Below are positions 10,601 through 21,522 of a stretch of 64,000 nucleotides of DNA, in pieces (position 1 is the first letter of the stretch; every line of letters starts with the position of its first letter). A model generated the notes under the pieces. That model was given only the letters and a program-made list of their open reading frames with translations. It did not search any database and was not told the origin of the DNA. The DNA is taken from assembly GCA_963969345.1 (NCBI GenBank), contig OZ017767.1, positions 5,546,739-5,610,738 on the forward strand, in the 5' to 3' direction. Position numbers and translations under genes: made by a program. The DNA is from Turbatrix aceti (taxonomy: Eukaryota > Nematoda > Chromadorea > Rhabditida > Panagrolaimidae).

Positions 10601-12180
10601 TCGGAATTGTCGGTGGCCTTTTCACCGGGGCTCTTGGCCTTGGAAGACGCCGTTTCCTTGATAAACGGCCGATCGCCGTAGGGACTGTTCGCGAGCTGGG
10701 CTTCGAGAATCGTCCGCGTCAAGTTCCACTCGTTCACGTCGCAGAGCATAATCGGCTGAGCTGCGGGAGCGGACATGACATTCGTGGTTGCAGGTTGTTG
10801 GGCTGTCGTCCCAAATCCTGCCTGCTGACCGCCAAAGCCAAAGCCCCCAGCGGGTTTCTGGGGCATAGTGTTAAAAAGTCCGCCTGAAGTTCCGGTATTC
10901 TGCTGGTTGCCACCAAAAATAGTGTTTGCGGACGAAGTCGGCGTCTGAAAAAGGCCACCGGTTGCTGGCTTGTTAAACAGGCCGTTGGACGTGTTCGTAT
11001 CTAAAAAAAAACAAAACATGAGTTCCACCGACTCCGGAAAAATTAAAAAACGGATTAAACTTACTTCCGCCGCCAAAGAAGGATCCAGTCGTGTTTGTAT
11101 TCGTTCCGGGCTGCGGAAAAGATGCAAATGTACCCGCGGGCTTCGTTCCAAAAGGATTGCTCGCATTTGTGTTATTCGTGGAGCCGAACGTCGATCCAAA
11201 ACCCCCGGTCGCAGGCTGCTGGGCAGCGGTGTTCGTACCTCCGAAGCCGAATGCGCTACCTGTGTTCGACTGGGCGGGTTGACCGAAGGCGTTTCCGGTA
11301 TTGCTGGCCGTGTTTCCAAAAATGGAAGTTCCGGTCGTCGTCGAGCCAAAAGCCGGCTTGTTCTGACCAAATAACGACCCAGTGGTCCCCGTGTTTGCCG
11401 CCGGTTGACCGAACGAACTTTGATTTTGCCCAAACAAATTCGTCGACGTGGTTTGATTATTGGTGTTACCAAAAATTGAACCTCCCGTAGAAGGCGTAGT
11501 CGACATGCCAAAACCCGTCTTGTTGGCACCAGCGCCAAAAGGGCTGCCGAAAGCATTCGATGTGGTATTCGTCGTTCCGGAACCAAAAGTAGAGTTGGTT
11601 GCCCCACTTCCAAAAATAGGCTTGGCAGCGGTATTGCCGAACATGGAAGTGCCGGCTGTGTTGGACGACCCGCCAAAAATGCCCGAAGACGTAGCCTGTG
11701 GTCCTTTCCTGTTCGCGAGATAATCTGCCACGCGCAGCTCCTAAAAAAGACTCATGCTTGTTTTTATGAACAAAAAAGGGACAAAAAACTCACTTCCGGA
11801 CACTTCATCTTGTACTTGTCCATGGCAGTGATACAAAACAGCTTGGTTTGAATTTCCCTGCTGTCGCCATTCTTTACCATCGTATCGGTGCTGCGAAGCG
11901 GTTCGAAGGGAATCGTCGAGCCATCAGGACCTACAAAAAAATAACAAAGTTCATTATCGATCGAAAAATGCCAAAAACGCACCTTCGTTGGCTGCCGAGT
12001 TGAATCCAAAAGCATTGGACGTCGATGACGTGTTGCCAAACAAACTTCCGGTCGTCGATGTCGAAGAAAACGGTTTGGAGCCAAACATTGAGCCTAAAAT
12101 TATGAAATTCAATAAAAACGTGAAAATATGCAAAAATTTTACAAAAGCGTTCAGAAAACCGTACCAGTACTGCCAAACAT
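7678..12180 (-). CDS. NUP98: NUP98-NUP96 nuclear pore precursor, NUP96 part short
   Basis: Nucleoporin precursor of 1242 residues in ten exons: 12165-12180, 11983-12093, 11794-11930, 11065-11740, 10601-11000, 10311-10544, 9144-10258, 8762-9087, 8306-8444, 7678-8252. After a short FG start comes a GLEBS-like segment (TDTMVKNG, ITAMDKYKMKCPE, LRVADYLANRKGP) that in NUP98 binds RAE1. A long FG-repeat region with SLFG, SIFG, NLFG and GLF motifs follows; it forms the permeability barrier. The autoproteolytic domain (GYYTIPKLEILQAGF, VGRVGYGSVFWAGEFD) ends in FNVSHFSKYG; cleavage is expected after HF, at base 9391/9390. The NUP96 part is only 428 residues and stops after a WYG-containing helix region; the usual C-terminal half is absent. 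Divergent from SNF8. Confidence 0.93.
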
Positions 12181-12479
12181 GGTATCAGCGACAACGTACG
12201 TCAAAAAAATCACAAATTCAGCGACAGCAAATAAAATGAAACAGAAAAGCGCCGGAAAGAAAAGATGGCAAACCAACCGGACACAAGAAAGCGCGGGTTG
12301 CTCAACTTTCAAGGATGGATGTGCGAGTTGCGGGATGGTCTCGCGACGAACGCGTTTGCGGATTCATCGGGCATTCTCGCAGTTGAATTCGGAAGTTGAG
12401 TTGCCGCTGCTTCTTCGTATCCGGCATCGTTGCGGCTTCTTCTTTGCCGATTCCTTTCAGGTGCACTAGGTAGAAAAAA

Positions 12480-13466
12480 ATGAATCGACGGGCAGGCATT
12501 GCCGGCATTCGTCAGAGACAGGAGTTACAGGTTTGTTTTTTTTTACCCTTTTGCATTTTCTGGCAACGATCGATGAAAAATTTCAGGTTAAATTTCAACA
12601 AAAGAAACAGGAATTGGCCGGCGCTCAGATAACAAATTTGTCTGCGCAGTTGGAAATGTTCCGGACAAAGTTGGAAGAGTTCACGATGAAGCACAAAGAC
12701 GAAATCCGGAAAAACAGTCAGTTCAGACGGCAGTTCCAGGACATGTGTGCCACCGTCGGCGTCGATCCTCTTGCTTGTGCGTTTTTGACGGATTTGAATT
12801 TTTTTGACGTTGATAATTTATGGTTTTTTTTCAGCCAGCAAGGGTTTCTGGGCTGAAAAACTCGGTATCGGAGAGTTTTACTACCAGTTGTCGATCAAAA
12901 TCATCGAGGTCTGCCTGTCCACTGCCAGCACCAATGGCGGCATAATCACTGTCGATGACCTGCGGAATAGGCTCGTCAAGCTGCAGCCCAAGAATCAGAA
13001 GGATTCCATCACGCTGTGAGTCTTACCACGAATTTTGTAAAAATTTTGATTTTGTGCGAATTCGATTTTTTTACCCTTAAAAATGTGTTTTTTCAGCGAC
13101 GACGTGATATGCGCAGTGAAAAAGCTCAAAAGCCTAGGCCACGGCTTCGGACTCATTCCACTGGGTGCCGGACGCTACCTTGTGCAATCCGTGCCAGGTG
13201 TCCTATCCACGGATGACACTCAGACGATCCAGCTCGCCGAGGAGAACGGGTGCTTCGTGACACGAGAACTCATGATGGATCGGCTCTGCTGGGACGACGT
13301 CCGCATCAGCATAGCTCTCGACCGACTCCTGAAGGACGGCCGCGTCTGGGTCGACGATCAGGCCCGCGATACGCCGCAGTATTATTTTCCGTCGCTCTTC
13401 GTCGAGCAGTACAACGCGATCACCGGCACCGGCAGCGCCTCCGTGTCCGGCAGCTCTCTCGCCTAA
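12480..13466 (+). CDS. SNF8: SNF8/VPS22, ESCRT-II subunit
   Basis: ESCRT-II subunit acting in sorting of ubiquitinated receptors at endosomes. Exons 12480-12530, 12587-12776, 12835-13015, 13097-13466; 263 residues, the normal size. It starts MNRRAGIAGI, then a coiled coil (LSAQLEMFRTKLEEF), the hallmark FQDMCATVGVDPLAS and GKGFW-like KGFWAEKLGIGEFYYQL, followed by two winged-helix domains (VKKLKSLGHGFGLIPLG, YLVQSVPGVL). The end is the conserved YYFPSLF-type helix. An acceptor-like ttcctttcag lies 20 bp before the ATG. AATAAA at 13555-13560. Start codons of SNF8 and NUP98 are 299 bp apart, head-to-head. Confidence 0.95.
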
Positions 13467-13887
13467 TCCTAAGATCTCCCTAATTTCTGGTGTAAAAAAA
13501 AGAAGATTTATTTTCAATTTGTGTGCAGATGACGATATTTTTTAGATGATGACAAATAAATGCTTAGATTTTATTTTTTTGGATGTGTCAGGTGTTTTTT
13601 TCACGTTTTGTACTTGTGCTGGTTTTTATGACTTTTTTGGCATCGTGCATATTTTTCACGTGGGCTCAAAGACGTAAATAGTTTCCGTTCATCTAAAAAA
13701 GTTGTTCTGGTTTTTTTGAAAGGTTGCACAATGTTTTTTTCACCTGGGGAATAGAATAATCACGCTTTTTTTTATCACTCGTGATTAAACATTTTTTTGA
13801 CATTTACTGTTTCCTTATTCGTCACCGTGTTTGTTTGTTTTTTGCTTTGACGTTGCTTATCACCCTTTTTTCAGTCAGTCCCTCCGC
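13467..13887. other. Intergenic spacer
   Basis: 3'-UTR of SNF8, then T-rich sequence up to the acceptor-like tttttttcag just before the next ATG. No further gene seen. Confidence 0.6.
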
Positions 13888-14716
13888 ATGGCCAACTTTG
13901 AGCCTCTGGGGAACACGCGCCGCTTCGGGGGCAAATACACGGCTTCGGGCGCTGTCGATGACGCACCCAGCGGCGTCGTGGCCCCCACCCCAGCCGGGGT
14001 ATCCGTGGACGCCAGAGGCGTGCCGGTGGTCAAGCCGACGGCATCGGGTACCTGCAGGGTATGCGGGTTCCCCGGTCACCTGGCCTATCAGTGCAGAAAT
14101 ACGATCAAGCTCAGACCAGATCAGAAAATCACGCTTGACATTTCTTCTACGAGTTCTGAGGAGGATGACACGCCGTTGACTGCTGAGGGTGGGTTTTTGG
14201 GGGAGGATGAGGGAAAATTTGACGGAATGGGCGTTTTTTAGCCAAAGCGAAACTCAAGGCAAAGCTGGATCGAAAAGCAGAGCTCAGAAAATTGGCCAAA
14301 CAGGAGAGAAAGTTGGCAAAGAAGCTCGAGCGAATGAAGAAAAGTTTGTTCGCTGATTTTGATTTGTTTCGTGCTGACTGGGCCCATTTTCAGAGGAAAA
14401 AAAGCGGGACAAAAAGAAAAAGAAACGCAAGCGAAAGCAGTCTTCTTCGTCCTCTTCCGCTTCATCTGAATCCGATTCGGATTCAGAAAAGTCCAGCGCT
14501 TCTTCTGAATCCGAATCCAGCGACGACCACCACCGCCGAGCGAAGAAAAACAAAAAGAAGCGCAGACGCTCTCCATCCTCGTCTTCGTCGTCGTCTTCCA
14601 GCGATTCCGAATCCGAAGACGATCGACGCCACCGAAAAAGCAAGCGACGACGAAGGTCGAGCTCGGATGACGAAGATCTCAAAAAACATCACCACAAAAA
14701 GTCCAGCAAACGATAG
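13888..14716 (+). CDS. SREK1IP1: SREK1IP1-like CCHC zinc-knuckle, Lys/Ser-rich protein
   Basis: Probable nuclear protein linked to splicing (the human homologue binds the SR protein SREK1). Exons 13888-14188, 14242-14343, 14394-14716; 241 residues. Residues about 52-72 form a CCHC knuckle, CRVCGFPGHLAYQC, followed by the family block ITLDISSTSSEEDD. Then comes a charged coiled helix (KLDRKAELRKLAKQERKLAK) and a tail of Lys/Arg-rich and long Ser/Asp/Glu tracts. The zinc knuckle plus the DxSSTSSE block is specific for SREK1IP1. The N-terminal 50 residues are longer than in vertebrates. Acceptor tttttttcag lies 13 bp before the ATG. It ends 62 bp from the stop codon of the convergent phosphatase gene. 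Confidence 0.82.
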
Positions 14717-14777
14717 TTCAGGCGATTTCATTTTTTACGGGAAAAAACTGAGATTAATTCGATTGACGTCAACGATT

Positions 14778-16079
14778 TCACGTGGAATTTCGAACGTTGA
14801 CGGTGAATATCTTGCTGGCTTCCTTGTATTTGGGGATTTTTGCCTGAAAAGTAAATAAAATGAAAGGAAAGGGTAATAGCCAATTCGGGAAAACGAATAC
14901 AGTCTGCCTCGGGGATTATGATTATGCGACCTGTGAGTGTTGGTTTGGCTGACATAAGCTACTTTTTTTTCGGATAAGTCGGTTATCCATGCCGAAAAAA
15001 AAATAACTGACAACTGGCTGGTGGGAAAATGCCATATGCGATAAATCTGTTTTTGAAGGACGTTAAACTTTACAAAAACAAAGGGATTTGGTTTTGCATG
15101 ATTGTGCTAGGGGGGCACCTGTCATGTACTTTTGTACTTACCCCGATGTAGAGCATGATTACGGTATAAACGCAGAGGTAGTGCTTTTCGTTGTCAACGA
15201 TTCCGGGTCGCTGGGATCGCATCTCGTTGACGAGTTCGGGAAGCGAGACTGATATGCCCTTGAACAGTCGATGAAGCGCTGTTTCAATTGCAATAACGGC
15301 ACCCGTCGGACCAAAACCGCCCACGCAGTGCACGATTTCGGGCCCTGGTACCAGATTGGCCATGCTCGTGCGAATGAGGCGAAGGATGCTCATAGAAGAC
15401 CCCGGAAAACGCGATTCCGGCCAGTCGGTGACGTTCATGATTTTGACGTAGTTCGCATTGGAACAACCTTCAGGCAACACTTCGCAGGAATAAATGACAA
15501 AATGTCCTCCTTCGTCCTTTTCAACCTGCTTTGTCGTGATCGTAAACGAGCCAAAGTTACCGTAAGCGCCGTTTTGCATCGGAAAGTACGTCGGACAGGG
15601 TTCGCGTCCACCGCTCTTGCACAGCATCCAGATAAACGCCGCGTTTTCCTGGAAAACGAGTCGCCAGAAGTCTTGAACTGTGGATTCCATCGGAGCCTGG
15701 GTCGCGATAAACACGCGATCGACGTCCTTCATGGTTATGCGGTTTGCGTGGATGTAGTCTGTGTCGGGGGGCACGTTGTGCGTCAGGACCACCCGGGTAG
15801 CGTCGAGACATGGCCGGGATGCGCGGTTTCTGGTGTTATTTTCTATGCTTTTCTGCATCGCTTTTGCAGAGACAGAGGAATTGTTGAGATCCTAAAATAC
15901 ATGTTTTCTGGATCTTTCCCATTTTTAGGCCAGTTTACCATGTACTCTTGTTTGAGATTGTCGATGCCAGTCGTGATGGTAGCAGCGACGAACGCTTCGA
16001 TGGCGGCTTCGACTTCCGGGGTCACGACAAACTTGCTGCCGATTGCGAAGGTCTTGGGCTTGGGCGCCGACGACGTCAT
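14778..16079 (-). CDS. Tyrosine-phosphatase-domain protein lacking the catalytic Arg (pseudophosphatase)
   Basis: Exons 15939-16079, 15142-15891, 14778-14843; 318 residues, single cytosolic PTP domain with no signal peptide or membrane segment. PTP landmarks are present: DYIHANRI, FIATQAPMESTVQDFWRLV, the CPTYFP block and a C-terminal RSQRPGIV. The signature loop, normally HCxxGxxRTG, reads HCVGGFGPTG: the cysteine is kept but the phosphate-binding arginine is proline. The WPD loop reads TDWPESRFP, so the general acid Asp is Glu. The pTyr loop (KNRY) is also lost (TRNRASRPCLD). Such changes abolish activity in studied enzymes; many nematodes carry large families of soluble PTPs with decayed members. 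A role as phosphotyrosine-binding scaffold is inference. The last small exon was inferred from splice sites and frame. Confidence 0.85.
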
Positions 16080-16761
16080 GCCTCCACGTCCGTCGGCCGG
16101 CAGTTGATCTCGCGCTTAGTATGCTGCTCTCGGCAAGTGAGCCGTTCTTGGCTTGCAAATAGGTCATGCTGACCTTATGTTAATTTCCCTCAGGCCAAGG
16201 TTGAGGCTACAGCTGCGAGAGTGAGTTGAATGCACAAATTCTATTAGGCAAATCCGCTAACTAACTAATCCATCTTATTCTTTGTGTCTTTTTTTGGCAT
16301 TTCTCTAGTCCGGTAAATCTGACGTGACATATTATACTTTGCTTGTTTTTGGCCTTGACACCAACTATACGAGTGATTTGTGTCTTCGGCAGTTTATTTC
16401 GTAAATGTCAGAGAACTGTACCTTCCAAGTTGGCCCAGACCCGACGCCACGTGGCGCTCTGTTGTCCTCAGCGCCGCATTGTTTATCCGAGGGGTCTAAT
16501 TAAATTAGCCCGCCTCCGAAATGTCCAGGGCCACGATGATAGCCAAAGAAGATGGACGACGGATGAGCGAATGAATGCTTTGTCCTGTCCTCTTTGTCCT
16601 TCTTCGGCGCGAACCCGCGACTTTAATTACGCCAAAAGGAAAATATTTTGATTTTAACCCTTCAATTCGAAAAGTGGTACCTTTTACGGCTTTATAATCG
16701 GCGCTTTTTGTCCATGACGTAACTTTGTCAGAAGCAAAACAAAGGGGGCGGCGTCCGAAGG

Positions 16762-16770
16762 CATATATAT
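16762..16770 (+). promoter_or_regulatory. TATA-like element
   Basis: CATATATAT followed about 30 bp later by a TTCAGAC initiator-like site. No gene can be assigned to it. Confidence 0.3.
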
Positions 16771-17537
16771 CCCGTCAGCCGCGAAGGACTGTTCAGACGC
16801 CACCTGGAAGGCGAGGAGACGCCTGGGTTGACTGCGTGCACTGCCTGTCGCTCCGGCAGATTTGTAGCAACTCCAGGTGGTTCCGTTGAACTTGTATTCA
16901 TTCTGACACGGTCGGTTTAATGGCATATAGCTGTTGCAAATTATTATACAACAGCGCACTTTCTCAATTTATATTCTCAGTCAAAGAAGGAACCGAAACC
17001 AAACCTAGACAGACACGCGAATAAAATTTTTTGTTTAAATGCGAACGTGTTTTTTAAATAAGTCCGCCTCCATTTTGCTGCGATGGCACCTAGGGCAAGG
17101 AAGGGGAGGTTGTTCGTTCCTCGTGGGGGCGGACAGTTTCTCACCCCGCCCTTTTCCGCTCACATGAAGAACGCTGGTTTTGTTTTCCCTGCCCTGGGTA
17201 CTGCTGCGCAAATAAATAGTTTCCTTTGCGGCCCTGGGGCTAGTAGGGTGCTCCAACGAACGGAATTCAGAATAATACGTGTCAGGAGTGTGCCATTATC
17301 CCCCGGGGCGTGCCTTCTTGATCGTACAGAATTACCAGATTCCGGTCTGATTATCTCGCCCTGGGTGCGTGTGTGTACAAGGCGGATTATGCGCTGTCAA
17401 TTAGCGAATTGTATCTGTGTTTACTTTTTTATCACAGTAGAGGGGAGATTACGGTGAGCAAGTGTGGGATTAGCTTACTCTAAGTCTCTGATCTAGGAAT
17501 AGGCGGGCGCGGCCCTGTTTTCCCCTCTCATGCCGGC

Positions 17538-17547
17538 TATAAAAAGC
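17538..17547 (+). promoter_or_regulatory. TATA box candidate
   Basis: CTATAAAAAG in a GC-rich setting, with GCACAGTCTT about 30 bp downstream as possible start site. Could serve an unrecognised transcript or a distant first exon. Confidence 0.4.
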
Positions 17548-17756
17548 GGGCTATGCCAAACTTGCCATTAGCACAGTCTTCGAAACTACGCCTTAAAAAG
17601 GACGTAGGACGACTGCCCTCTTGTAACCTTCCCATCCCGCGGGGGCATACATTACTGTGGGATTTGAATGCTCCAATTGTTGCAACAAAAAGCTTGTATC
17701 TCCCTGCAAAATGCTTGTATCTCATTTTCAAGTGCTTTGGGAGGGCTAATGTGGCA

Positions 17757-17764
17757 TATATAAG
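17757..17764 (+). promoter_or_regulatory. TATA box candidate
   Basis: TATATAAG, 560 bp upstream of the secreted-protein start; immediately followed by the GCGCATGCACTGTTATC repeats. Confidence 0.35.
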
Positions 17765-17800
17765 AAGGTGTAGGCTTAACTTTTTGTGGGTACATTATCT

Positions 17801-17882
17801 GCGCATGCACTGTTATCGGTTACATACTATATCAGCGCATGCACTGTTATCTGCAGTTATCTGCACCGTTATCTGTTATCTG
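17801..17882. repeat. Short direct repeats, GCGCATGCACTGTTATC and GTTATCTGC units
   Basis: GCGCATGCACTGTTATC occurs at 17801-17817 and again at 17835-17851. It is followed by three or four degenerate GTTATCTGC(A) units to about 17882. Confidence 0.75.
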
Positions 17883-18316
17883 CGTCTGCACAATCGTGCC
17901 CTATCCAGAATAAGGTCGCACTATCTGAAAACAAACCCAGAATTAGGCTGCAAAATGCCGTCGTCGCCACAGTGCTTGGCATTTGGCAGCGTTAAATTTG
18001 GAAGATTCGTCCATTGTTTCCCTCCCCCTCGCCATCCATCGCCACCGTGTCCTCAGCTGTGCGGTGTAATTGGCCCGAGTCAGAGCTGCGAATTTGCCGC
18101 CCGTATACGTCAGCAACCCGAAGACGCGCAGCCTCGCAAGCCCCGCCTGTTTTCTACAATTTTCGTCTCGATGCCGGCTGCGAGGTCTCCCTCCACTTAA
18201 GCCGCGAGGCGATACGCCGGGATAACGCGCCTCCATCTCCATTTCCATTCACGCGCGCCTGGCTTCGTTCGTTCACTCACTCACTCACCTGTTCTCTTTT
18301 TCAGTCCCACTCAGCC

Positions 18317-18724
18317 ATGTCGCCCATTGCAAGACCCGCCACCCTCCTCACAGCACTCATCGTAGCCGCAGTCTGCGTGGCGTCGACGCTCGCTGCCTGC
18401 CAGGTCGTCTGCAATCAGCAGAAGGAAAACGGACAATGCGGTGATGCCTCTATCAAGTGTTTCACCAACATGCGTAAGTTTCATCCTCGAGCAAGGAATG
18501 AGCAACCCGATTGATTTTCAGCGAATGGATACACCTGCCTGAGCTTTGTTAACAGCGTTCCCCCTTTCTGCACGGATATGGTGCCCAACCAGCGACATCT
18601 CCTCGCCCGGGAAGCTGCTGCGGCCGCGGGCGGTTCGTCGGTCCCGTCAGCCCCGTCGGCCGAAGACAAGGACAACGACGACCTCGTCATCAAGAGGATC
18701 ACCAGCCGACGCCGGCGCTCATGA
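18317..18724 (+). CDS. Small secreted cysteine-rich protein with basic tail
   Basis: Exons 18317-18473 and 18522-18724; 119 residues. A clear signal peptide (TLLTALIVAAVCVASTLAA) is followed by six cysteines in ACQVVCNQQ, GQCGD, IKCFT, YTCLS and PFCTD, implying up to three disulphides. The rest is an Ala/Gly/Ser/Pro linker, an acidic run (EDKDNDD) and an end with IKR and RRRR, possible prohormone-convertase sites. I know no family with this pattern. It could be a peptide precursor or a defence peptide; neither is shown. An acceptor ctttttcag lies 12 bp before the ATG, and an AATAAA lies near 19030. Confidence 0.7.
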
Positions 18725-21522
18725 AGCAGCCGTCGCCGCTGTTCGAGGCTCTTCTGCACTTTTCGTCCGTCCAAAGATGTATGTCACCCGATTGCACCGA
18801 TCAAGTTGCAATCATGCCGTTTGTTCGGCTAGCTCCCGGTCCGTGTTTTCCTTTGTTTTTGGCTTTCTTCTCTCTGTTTGCACGCTTATCAATGGGTAAA
18901 AAACGTGAACAAACAACCTTCTTTACACAATACGACAAACGTGCAATTGGTCAGAAATCGGGATCTTGTTGTAACTTAACTTATATAGGTGTTGGAATTG
19001 CGTCTTTTGAGTGAACATTATTTTTTGAAAATAATAAATGGTTTAACTTATATTAATGTATCTCGCCACAATGCGACAAGGTGAAAGCCATCGAGAGCAG
19101 TGAAGGTGGACAAACAAGCAAAGCTGGACAGAGAGTAAGGATCGACGGTCGGGGGCGAAGAGCCAGGCTGGAGAAGTCGGCAAAAGCGCGATTACGCCGC
19201 AAACCCGGCGTCCTGGACCGTGACGGTGCGGTTGAGGGCAGAGATGAGTGCCTCGAGCTGCGTTGCCTCCAGCACTTCCTGCGTACCGGCTTCCTTGGAG
19301 GGTGTGTTGGCCATAAACTCCCCTGAAAGCCTTGTTTTATTTATTTGTCGTCCCGAAAATTCGTTCTTCGCTCTCTCCTTCTCTCCGACGTGTTAATGGA
19401 ATCCCCTTCGGTTTCGGTCGACCGAAAACTGAATGAAAAAACTGAATTTTAGTACATACAGTCGTCTGACGTCACTCCCACGCTCAACCAATGCAAAACA
19501 AAAAAATCTACGTCAGGTACGTATACATACGTCGGGAAGAAAATAGAAACAAAAAACGGTCCAGGGGGACCGACCGGAAAACAGGTGTCATTCTACACGC
19601 TTTGGTTGCATTTGGGGCCTATTAAATACCTTCTACGCTGCAACGCAACCCAATTATAGACGACATTGTCGCGGACGGATTTGGCAGGCCGCAGGGGACC
19701 AAATTAGCCTGATGTGTTCCATCTTTCCCCCGCACTATCATTCTGTCGTCCTCCCCTGTGACTCACGATCCAGCCAATAAATAGTACCAAGCCTGATCAA
19801 AACACATCCGCGGTCGCGGGAATCCAAACAACCCATTTGCGCCCGAAGCGTGCGTTGCAGACAGCTACTTTCGTCCTCATCCTCTAAAAAAACAGCAGCC
19901 ATCTACAGTATACCCCATGACGTCAGTCATTCAGTGACCTGACCCTCCGCATGACCCAGAATAATACTCGCGCGGATGTCCACTCGGAATCGGACGATTC
20001 AGAAGCACGCGCCTTCTCCAAAAAGGTTATTTCCGTCAAATGCGCATTTTGTGACGTCTCAGTCGTCTTCGTTTCCGGCACCAGCGTGCGCTTTTCCGAC
20101 ATTTTAAACAGTGCTAATTCAAGTCAATTTATTCAGTCAAGTTCAAGTTTGTTTGGATTGCTGACTTAATTACGACGACGTGTTCGTGAGTGCGCAGTTA
20201 CTCGACTGTGCCTGATTTGTTTTCGATAAACGTCATATGACTTTGCCAATGAAAAAAAAAGAGATTTCGAGAGACAACTCATTTCGAGTGCCGCAAATAG
20301 CGGGGTCGTGTCGGTAATCCGATTCAGGTTAATTCCATGAAATAAACCCGATCTTACCTCTTTGAGGGTAAAGACTGTAAAATGTGTTTTTCAGGATTAA
20401 GCTGCCGCGGCCTGAAGCACAGAGCTTTCATTGAACTTCGACAGACGCCTACGTTACGAAGTACAGTAATCCTGTGTGTATCGAAACGGGCAAGGTGTTG
20501 TGGCCTTTGCGGCGGCCTTTGCGGCAAAAAGGGCGTCGTTAAACGGAAGAGGCTCACCTACATGCACTTTTGAGCCCAGTCGTAAGCAAATCGGAAGACG
20601 AATGGGATGTCAACAAAGCTGCAGCAATGTCCGGCTGCAGAGGCAGATGGCCTTAATTGGTGTCAAGAGGGGTTGGTTGTTGCATGCGAGCCAGCCAAAG
20701 AGGGCTTCTACCGGAGGCTTCCGTTTCGGTTCGCAGACAACGACGACGACGCGTCGTCGTCGTCGTCGCTACGTCAGCAAGGCGCAAGGATCGGCACGTA
20801 ATTCGGCCAGCATGCATGCATACCTGTCTCCATGTGGTGACATTCATCCATGCATGCATGCACTTCGACGGCTCGCATGCCTGCCTACATGGCCTTTCAA
20901 AGACGACGACGGACGACGTAAGCAGGTATGTATAGTCACCGCAGAAAGCTGACGTCTACGCTAGGCAGAAGATTAGTAGCCAGCACTCAGTGTGATTTGT
21001 ACGTATTCCCCCCAAAAACACAACAAAACAAGGCATTTTTGTGATAAAAATAGTGCTGCCGAGCTATATCTCTACTGTGTGCACTACCGTATCCGGTAAT
21101 CATGAGTTTTACCCCGCAAAGGCACGGCACAGCGATAACAAGGCCGGTACACTCGGATTACCCGTATTTGCTTGCGCAAGACACAATTAACGCCATCTAT
21201 TTGTACGTAGTCTACGAAAGAAGCCGGACGGGTCGAGGCCAAAGACGTATCCCTCAAAAACAACCCCGGCCGCGCGCTTCTGGCAAAATAAAATATTTCA
21301 CAAAGACGTGACATCAGTTAACGAAATCATGCTAAAAATAAGAGGGATTTAAAAAAAATTTAATTACAAATCTCGAACCACGTGAGTGCGTCAGCGTGGA
21401 TAAAAACATGTTTTGTGCGTGAGAAGGCCTAACTAATAAATGTTAAGCCATACATCTGCAAAGACACTCACTCATACCAGGAACTATGTAATTGTGAGAA
21501 AAAAACATGCGTTGCAGCATTT
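18725..21522. other. Intergenic region, weak ORFs only
   Basis: Mostly non-coding. Exon-like pieces: the small minus-strand ORF at 19192-19314 (separate entry) and a plus-strand ATG at 19951 opening into 25 polar codons before a possible donor. A (GAC/GTC)n microsatellite lies at about 20738-20768, and ATGCATGC palindromes occur near 20810 and 20850. Confidence 0.45.
19192..19314 (-). CDS. Possible small protein or last exon, 40 aa
   Basis: Reads MANTPSKEAGTQEVLEATQL and continues as an amphipathic helix to a TAA stop. A good acceptor (gctttcag) lies eight bases before the ATG and is also in frame with it, so this may be the last exon of a larger gene. Base composition looks coding, but the shortness makes it uncertain; no family recognised. 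Confidence 0.3.
   Translation of the reverse strand: MANTPSKEAGTQEVLEATQLEALISALNRTVTVQDAGFAA

Larger units (their letters stand above)
16080..18316. other. Gene-poor intergenic region with TATA-like elements
   Basis: No convincing coding exon. It contains three TATA-box-like elements (listed separately) and a cluster of short direct repeats at 17800-17890. A minus-strand reading frame at 16684-16959 contains PCQNEYKFNGTTWSCY, which looks protein-like but has no clear gene structure. Confidence 0.5.

Noticed and set aside
16684..16959. Minus-strand frame with PCQNEYKFNGTTWSCY
   Set aside because: Looks protein-like over a short stretch, but lacks a signal peptide, splice structure and a conserved family; the TATA-like site there points the other way.
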